In this document: positions 59,235-64,000 of the stretch, piece by piece
Layout: each line of letters starts with the position of its first letter
Numbering within the stretch: position 1 is the stretch's first letter
Origin: CAZOOK01 sp964581385
Lineage (GTDB): Bacteria; Pseudomonadota; Gammaproteobacteria; Nevskiales; Nevskiaceae
Length of the DNA stretch: 64,000 bases
Assembly (NCBI GenBank): GCA_964581385.1
Contig: CAZOOK010000007.1
Coordinates: forward strand, 62,001 to 126,000
Direction: 5' to 3'
Position numbers and translations under genes: made by a program
The notes under the pieces: model-generated
Database searches by the model: none
Told to the model about the DNA's origin: nothing
The model's input: only the letters and a program-made list of their open reading frames with translations

Positions 59235-60320
59235 GTGCCGCCCGTCCCCTCCTCCACCCTTTTCCCGCACGCCGAATTGGCGCACCGCATCCGCAGCTGG
59301 GCGCTGGAATTAGGCTTCGCCGACGCGGGTATCGCGCACCAGCGTCTTGGCGACGATCTGGACCATTTGCAGCGCTGGCTTGATGACGGCATGCACGGCG
59401 CAATGAATTACATGGCCCGGCAACCCGACCAGCGCGCCCACCCGGAGGCGTTGCACGCAAACACGCTCGCTGTGATCAGTGTCCGCATGGATTGCCGACC
59501 GCCCGCTGAAGCAGCAGAAAAAATTCTGGGTGACGCGGAAAGCGCCTACATTGCCCGCTATGCGCTTGGACGCGATTACCACAAACTGATGCGCGCACGG
59601 CTGAAAAAACTCGGTGCACGCATTGCCGATGAAATTCATCCGCACGGCTATCGCGTACTCGCGGATAGCGCGCCCGCGCTTGAAAAAGCGCTCGCGCGCA
59701 ACGCCGGACTCGGCTGGATTGGAAAGAACACACTGTTGCTGAACCGTTCCGCCGGTTCGTGGTTTCTACTCGGCGAGATTTATACCGATCTGCCGCTTGC
59801 CGCGAATCCCGATGAAGCGCCGCAAAGTCATTGCGGGTCGTGCACCGCTTGCCTCGATGTCTGTCCTACGAAAGCCTTCGTCGCACCGTACCAGCTGGAT
59901 GCGCGCCGCTGCATCTCCTATCTGACCATTGAATACCACGGATCGATTCCCGAATTGTTGCGGCCGCTGATCGGAAACCGCATCTTTGGTTGTGACGATT
60001 GCCAGCTGGTCTGCCCGTGGAACCGCTACGCTCGCCTCTCCACGGAAGTGGATTTCGCCCCGCGCCACGGATTCGACAACATCAAACTGATCGAGCTGTT
60101 TCGATGGACCGAAGCCGAATACCTGATACGGACCGAAGGCATGGCGCTGCGGCGCACCGGTTACCGCAATTGGCTGCGCAATCTTGCGGTGGCGCTAGGC
60201 AATGCGCCTGCGAGGGAAGACGTGCGCAATGCACTTGCCGCGCGCATGGACGATGCGGACCCAATCGTGCGCGAGCATGTACGCTGGGCGCTGGAGCAGC
60301 AGCAGCGGCTCATTCAATAG
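59235..60320 (+). CDS. queG: Epoxyqueuosine reductase
   Basis: A 361-residue cobalamin-dependent iron-sulfur protein that makes queuosine from epoxyqueuosine in tRNA. It has G-F-A-D-A-G-I near residue 25, A-R-Y-A-L-G-R-D-Y-H near 112, and two [4Fe-4S] Cys clusters: C-G-S-C-T-A-C-L-D-V-C-P-T near 205 and C-D-D-C-Q-L-V-C-P-W-N near 253. A C-terminal HEAT-like segment follows. The GTG at 59235 is the first start not overlapping nnr; E. coli QueG is slightly longer. Confidence 0.95.
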   Translation: MPPVPSSTLFPHAELAHRIRSWALELGFADAGIAHQRLGDDLDHLQRWLDDGMHGAMNYMARQPDQRAHPEALHANTLAVISVRMDCRPPAEAAEKILGDAESAYIARYALGRDYHKLMRARLKKLGARIADEIHPHGYRVLADSAPALEKALARNAGLGWIGKNTLLLNRSAGSWFLLGEIYTDLPLAANPDEAPQSHCGSCTACLDVCPTKAFVAPYQLDARRCISYLTIEYHGSIPELLRPLIGNRIFGCDDCQLVCPWNRYARLSTEVDFAPRHGFDNIKLIELFRWTEAEYLIRTEGMALRRTGYRNWLRNLAVALGNAPAREDVRNALAARMDDADPIVREHVRWALEQQQRLIQ

Positions 60321-60334
60321 CGACGTGGCCGCTC

Positions 60335-60375
60335 AAAAAAAGAACCGCGACGACAGAGCCCTATCGCCGCGGTTT
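60335..60375 (-). terminator. Intrinsic terminator of the che operon
   Basis: On the minus strand an 11-bp stem (60374-60364 with 60353-60343; one G-U pair) and a 10-nt loop are followed directly by seven T (60341-60335). The G-U pair fits only minus-strand transcription. It lies 19 nt after the chemoreceptor-like gene stop and just past the convergent queG end. Confidence 0.85.
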
Positions 60376-60393
60376 AGAAAACCAGATGCGCGT

Positions 60394-61623
60394 TCAGAAC
60401 AACTCGACAGCACCTGCTTGCATTGATTCCTGCGAAACCGGCTTGTGGTGCGGTTCGCGCCAATCCTGCGCAGTCATGTCTGGGTTGGTAGCCGCATAGA
60501 CCGCGTCGGGGCCACGGACCAACGGCAGCGCGCCCGCGTCCTGATGGATTGCGGCAAGGCGGTTTACATGCCGCTCGGCGGCGCTCAACGATTGCGTAGC
60601 AATGTCCTCGAATTGCAGCGAGCGCACTGCGTCATCGACAGCGCGGCTGATCTGATCGCCGCTTACAGATACTTCACGGACGCTTTCACCCAGCATGCGA
60701 TTCATGTCGTCGATCTTGCCCAGCAGGCGATTGACCTCTTCCTTTGCCTGATGGCTGCGATCGGTGTGACGCGACGCCATGCCGCCGACGGTTTCGCGAA
60801 CCTTGGCGACCGCTTCCTTCGAATTCGATACCAGCTTGCGGATCTGTTCGTTAAAATTGTTGGAACGCTCAGAGAGATTGCGCACTTCCTCCGCGACCAC
60901 CGCAAACCCGCGACCCGCTTCACCAGCGCGCGCTGCTTCGATTGCCGCGTTGAGCGCGAGCAGATTGGTCTGGTCGGCAATCGTACGTACGTCGCCGAGC
61001 AATTCAAAGATCGCGTCGAGGTGCTGCACCATCGCATCGATCTGCTGCACGCTGGCAATGCTCTGACTGCTGACTTCGCCCAGCGTATCAACCAGTCCTT
61101 CCATCAATTGGCCAGCGAGCTGGGCAAAGTGACGCACATCGGTTGCCCCGCTATCGGACGAAGAGGAAGAAGAGCCGGTGCGGCTGAGGATGCGCGAAAC
61201 ACCCGCTTCCTGTGCACGCGACTGCTGATTCATGGAATCGAAGCTCGTCGTCAGCTGGCGGATCGCATCCTTGAACAGCCCACGAACGCGCGCGATCTCA
61301 TGCTGCAGGCCCGATAGTTCAGTCGCCAGAGCAGCGCGCAATTCCTGCAGCTTGCGGTCATGCTCGACCAGCACTCGATGATGATTCGTGGACTTCGCGG
61401 AGAAGTTCTCGGTTTCGCGGTGTTGTGCCCAGAAGCTCCACACCCATGCTGCCGCTACGGCAAGCGATAGCATACCCAGCCAAGCCGCGGGGGCACCGAC
61501 TCCATAACCGGCAAAAAAGAGAACCGTTGCTGCGAAAGGCGGCAGGTGCGGTTTCACGTTAAAACTGGATTCCATGTTTTGGTTCAGCCCTTGAGATACC
61601 TTGTCACTCGTTATCGGCTGCAC
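60394..61623 (-). CDS. Methyl-accepting chemotaxis-like signalling protein
   Basis: A 409-residue chemoreceptor-like protein. Two adjacent membrane segments (about residues 27-65) are joined by a few residues, so there is no periplasmic sensor domain. A coiled-coil region, a Ser-rich linker (about 155-165) and the signalling hairpin follow, with Q-T-N-L-L-A-L-N-A-A-I-E-A-A-R-A-G-E-A-G-R-G-F near 245-267. The GTG at 61623 has AAAGGAG 6 nt upstream, far better than the open-frame limit at 61686. It is downstream of cheB on the same strand. Its input, perhaps membrane state or an interacting protein, is unknown. Confidence 0.9.
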   Translation of the reverse strand: MQPITSDKVSQGLNQNMESSFNVKPHLPPFAATVLFFAGYGVGAPAAWLGMLSLAVAAAWVWSFWAQHRETENFSAKSTNHHRVLVEHDRKLQELRAALATELSGLQHEIARVRGLFKDAIRQLTTSFDSMNQQSRAQEAGVSRILSRTGSSSSSSDSGATDVRHFAQLAGQLMEGLVDTLGEVSSQSIASVQQIDAMVQHLDAIFELLGDVRTIADQTNLLALNAAIEAARAGEAGRGFAVVAEEVRNLSERSNNFNEQIRKLVSNSKEAVAKVRETVGGMASRHTDRSHQAKEEVNRLLGKIDDMNRMLGESVREVSVSGDQISRAVDDAVRSLQFEDIATQSLSAAERHVNRLAAIHQDAGALPLVRGPDAVYAATNPDMTAQDWREPHHKPVSQESMQAGAVELF

Positions 61624-61730
61624 GGTATTCTCCTTTAGGAATCTGAAACGTATGCCACGAATTTCAGATTGGGGCGTGTTAGACACGTCAGAACCGCAGC
61701 GCAGTGATCAAAAATGCATAACGTGCTGCC

Positions 61731-62789
61731 CTAGGCAGCTGCAGCACCGGATCCGGCACTCGCCATCGCCAGCAATTCTTGTGCGACACTGTCCAGCGCC
61801 GCCACCGTTTGCGCGGCACCGAGGCGAACCGCTGCTCCGGGCATTCCCCACACCACGCTGCTTGCTTCGTCCTGTGCGAGCGTGCGCGCACCAGCCTGAC
61901 GCATGGCAAACAGCCCACGCGCGCCGTCCTCGCCCATTCCGGTGAGTAAAGCACCGACTGCGTTGGCACCGGCGTGGCTGGCAATGGAGTTGAACATCGT
62001 ATCGACGCTCGGCCGATGGCGATTTTCCGGAGGCGCGTCGCTGAGACGGCAGATATAACGCGCACCATCGCGTGCCAGCAGCAGATGTTTGTCGCCCGGC
62101 GCGATGTAAACGTGACCTGGAATAACCTGCTGACCGTCCTCCGCCTGGCACACCGACATCGCCGAGCTGCGATCCATGCGCGCTGCGAACGGCTTGGCGA
62201 ACATCGTAGGAATGTGTTGCGTGATCATGATCGCGGGTGCATCAGCCGGCATGCGCTCAAGGACGGCTTTGATCGCTTCGGTGCCACCGGTGGAAGCCCC
62301 GATAGCAATGATTTGCTCTGTAGTTCGCGACAAGCGCGGTTGTATCAACACGCGGGCCCTGTTCTGCGCCGGCATCGGCCGGCTCGGAATGCGCGCGTGC
62401 GCGGCTGCCTTGAGCTTGGCGATCAACTCATCGGTGTAGTCGCGAAACGAATTGGCAATGTCGATTTTCGGCTTGGTGACAAAATCGAAGGCACCCAGTT
62501 CAAGCGCTTGCAGCGTGGCGTCTGCGCCCTTGTCCGTAAGCGACGACACCATGACTACTGGTATCGGATGCAGACGCATCAGATTCTCGAGAAAAGTGAG
62601 CCCGTCCATGCGCGGCATTTCCACATCGAGCGTGAGTACGTCCGGCTTGAGACTCTTGATCTTTTCCCGCGCCACATAAGGATCCGAGGCGGAGCCAATT
62701 ACCTCAAGCTCGGGATCACTGGAAAGACATTCCGTCAACAGCTGCCGCATCAATGCGGAGTCGTCGACGATCAATACCCGGATAGCCAT
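61731..62789 (-). CDS. cheB: Chemotaxis methylesterase/deamidase CheB
   Basis: A 352-residue CheB. The receiver domain has Asp9/Asp10, phospho-site Asp55 in L-D-V-E-M-P-R-M-D-G and the conserved Lys near 107. The esterase domain (about 165-350) has I-G-A-S-T-G-G-T-E (catalytic Ser), I-T-Q-H-I-P (His) and G-M-G-E-D-G-A-R-G (Asp). It removes methyl groups from, or deamidates, receptor glutamates. It ends with an Ala-rich tail and lies 9 nt after cheD. Confidence 0.96.
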   Translation of the reverse strand: MAIRVLIVDDSALMRQLLTECLSSDPELEVIGSASDPYVAREKIKSLKPDVLTLDVEMPRMDGLTFLENLMRLHPIPVVMVSSLTDKGADATLQALELGAFDFVTKPKIDIANSFRDYTDELIAKLKAAAHARIPSRPMPAQNRARVLIQPRLSRTTEQIIAIGASTGGTEAIKAVLERMPADAPAIMITQHIPTMFAKPFAARMDRSSAMSVCQAEDGQQVIPGHVYIAPGDKHLLLARDGARYICRLSDAPPENRHRPSVDTMFNSIASHAGANAVGALLTGMGEDGARGLFAMRQAGARTLAQDEASSVVWGMPGAAVRLGAAQTVAALDSVAQELLAMASAGSGAAAA

Positions 62790-62798
62790 ATCGATAAC

Positions 62799-63437
62799 CT
62801 ACCGGAACAACTCGACATCGCCATGATCCGGCCGTGTACGCAGGCGCTTGCTGTACGCACTTTCCGATGCCAGATCGGCCGTGGCGTGCACGGACTCAAT
62901 ACGCCGCATGAATGCCTGCCCCGAGTGCGGCAGAAAGCAGACCTTCCTCGCATAAAGATCTCCGAGATCCTCAGCGGCAACAAAGATGCGCTCCGTCGAT
63001 AGGTAATTGCGCACGAACACAACGTTGCGCGCACCGACATGGTGGCTCGAAAAGCTAGGCAGCACTTGCCCGCCTCCAAAGATTTTTGCTTCCAGTCTTT
63101 CCCGGCGAGCGCCGCGCTTGAGCAGTTCGTTGACCAGCAATTCCATTGCATAACTCCCGTAGCGCGCGGAAGCACTGGACGGACTATCAACTTCTGCGGT
63201 CGGCAGCATGAAATGATTCATGCCGCCCACACCTGCCTCCGGATCGTGGATGCAAGCAGAGACGCAGGAGCCGAGAATCGTGACCAATGCCACATCCTCA
63301 TTAGTCGTGTAGTACTCGCCAGGCAACAGCTTGACCGCATCACGCTGGAATTGGCGGTCGAAATAGCGCAGCTTGGCGCGTGCATCACCGCTGTCTTTCT
63401 CCCACAGATTCCGTGTCGGGCTGGCGCTGATAGTCAT
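62799..63437 (-). CDS. cheD: Chemoreceptor glutamine deamidase CheD
   Basis: A 212-residue CheD. The catalytic Cys lies in L-G-S-C-V-S-A-C near residue 55, the His in G-M-N-H-F-M-L-P near 74, and the Thr-containing A-K-I-F-G-G-G-Q-V follows near 118. It deamidates receptor glutamines and in some species interacts with CheC. The protein has an N-terminal extension of about 35 residues over minimal CheD. It lies 2 nt after cheR and 9 nt before cheB. Confidence 0.94.
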   Translation of the reverse strand: MTISASPTRNLWEKDSGDARAKLRYFDRQFQRDAVKLLPGEYYTTNEDVALVTILGSCVSACIHDPEAGVGGMNHFMLPTAEVDSPSSASARYGSYAMELLVNELLKRGARRERLEAKIFGGGQVLPSFSSHHVGARNVVFVRNYLSTERIFVAAEDLGDLYARKVCFLPHSGQAFMRRIESVHATADLASESAYSKRLRTRPDHGDVELFR

Positions 63438-63439
63438 GA

Positions 63440-64000
63440 TCAGGAATCCGTCGGGCGTAACGCCCTGTAAACCGTGCGCCCCACCGGACGGATCAGGTCA
63501 GCGGCATGGAAGAAGCTCTCCGAATGGCCAGCGAAGAACAAACCATCGGCCGCAAGTAGAGGAACCATCTTGCGAATGATCGAGAGCTGCGTTGATTTGT
63601 CAAAGTAGATCATCACGTTTCTGCAGAAGATCGCATCGTATGGCCCTTGTAGCGGCCAGTGCGCATCCAGCAGGTTGATCGGTTCAAAAGTAATCAGCCG
63701 GCGCAGTCCGTCGACGACACGGCAGAAACCTTCGTTGCGTCCCGTGCCGCGCAGAAAGAATTTCTGCAATCTTTCGCGGGAGAGCTGCTCGACCCGCTCC
63801 ATTGGATAAACACCACGGCGCGCGAATTCGAGAACTTGTGTGTCGATGTCGCTGGCAACGATCGTCACTGGCGGATTGAACGTTTTGAAATGTTCGACGA
63901 TCGTCATCGCCAGCGTGTAGGGTTCCTCGCCGGTGGACGACGCCGAGCACCAGATCCGTACTGGATCGCTGCTATGACGGCTACCGATCCGCGCCAGATG
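63440..64000 (-). CDS. cheR: Chemotaxis methyltransferase CheR, 3' part (cut by window edge)
   Basis: The frame is open to the right edge, so the N-terminal third is outside the window; about 186 C-terminal residues are present. The SAM-binding motif I-W-C-S-A-S-S-T-G-E-E-P-Y-T-L-A lies near the edge, followed by A-S-D-I-D-T-Q-V-L-E, F-C-R-N-V-M-I-Y-F-D and G-H-S-E-S. CheR methylates receptor glutamates. It heads the visible part of cheR-cheD-cheB-receptor on the minus strand. Confidence 0.94.
   Translation of the reverse strand, partial: HLARIGSRHSSDPVRIWCSASSTGEEPYTLAMTIVEHFKTFNPPVTIVASDIDTQVLEFARRGVYPMERVEQLSRERLQKFFLRGTGRNEGFCRVVDGLRRLITFEPINLLDAHWPLQGPYDAIFCRNVMIYFDKSTQLSIIRKMVPLLAADGLFFAGHSESFFHAADLIRPVGRTVYRALRPTDS

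Noticed and set aside
61974..63002. 342-codon plus-strand frame opposite cheB and cheD
   Set aside because: Antisense shadow of two well-supported genes.

Overview
The window reads as a chromosomal segment of a GC-rich gammaproteobacterium, probably in or near Xanthomonadales/Nevskiales/Steroidobacterales. The lineage is inferred from the core gene orders (dnaX-ybaB-recR; glyA-nrdR-ribD-ribE-ribB-ribH-nusB; tsaE-nnr-queG), a complete MSHA pilus operon, an AspRS of the probable non-discriminating type, and an intergenic GGGACTC heptamer array. I see no tRNA or rRNA gene, no prophage, no CRISPR array and no intact insertion sequence.

Layout. (1) 1-4.9 kb: the 3' end of a SnoaL-like gene, an HxlR-type regulator, and a divergent run of five genes (three SDR oxidoreductases, one NAD-dependent epimerase-like protein, one NTF2/SnoaL-fold protein); this looks like a small catabolic or modification cluster of unknown substrate. 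(2) 4.9-21.6 kb, minus strand: a 16-gene MSHA-type IV pilus operon in the order mshI, I2, J, K, L, M, N, E, G, F-like, A, C, D, O, P, Q, mostly joined by 1-8 nt overlaps. (3) 22-24.6 kb: a secreted esterase, a pyrimidine-dimer glycosylase-type protein and a dihydrofolate-reductase-fold protein. (4) 24.6-28.9 kb: three c-di-GMP genes (GGDEF cyclase, HD-GYP phosphodiesterase, receiver-GGDEF) around a 636-nt gap holding FNR-like boxes and a candidate structured RNA. (5) 28.9-32.7 kb: Ap4A phosphorylase-like gene, recR, ybaB, dnaX, with a MITE-like element between dnaX and ybaB. (6) 32.8-37.8 kb: an acyl-CoA beta-oxidation operon (acyl-CoA dehydrogenase, SDR dehydrogenase, MaoC-type hydratase, alpha-methylacyl-CoA racemase-like) with a divergent TetR regulator and an 18-nt near-palindrome between them. 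(7) 37.9-44 kb: envelope and secreted proteins, including a Cyc2-like fused cytochrome-porin with a diheme c4-type cytochrome, and an RlpA-family protein. (8) 44.5-51.5 kb: nusB, riboflavin genes, nrdR, glyA, nadA. (9) 51.7-60.3 kb: a lipoprotein overlapping aspS, DUF502, FmdB, an HD-domain protein, tsaE, nnr, queG. (10) 60.4-64 kb: a chemoreceptor-like protein, cheB, cheD and the 3' part of cheR, ended by a clear intrinsic terminator.

How parts may work together. The pilus ATPase MshE carries the N-terminal motif known to bind c-di-GMP, and the three c-di-GMP enzymes lie just beyond the pilus operon, so local control of surface attachment by c-di-GMP is a reasonable inference. The Cyc2-like porin and c4-type cytochrome form a plausible outer-membrane-to-periplasm electron path; an FNR-type box precedes them. 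The acyl-CoA operon has the enzyme set expected for methyl-branched substrates such as sterol side chains or isoprenoid acids.

Names rest on reading translated sequence by eye; no database search was possible. Start codons were moved from the longest possible start when a ribosome-binding site, an overlap or family alignment favoured another.
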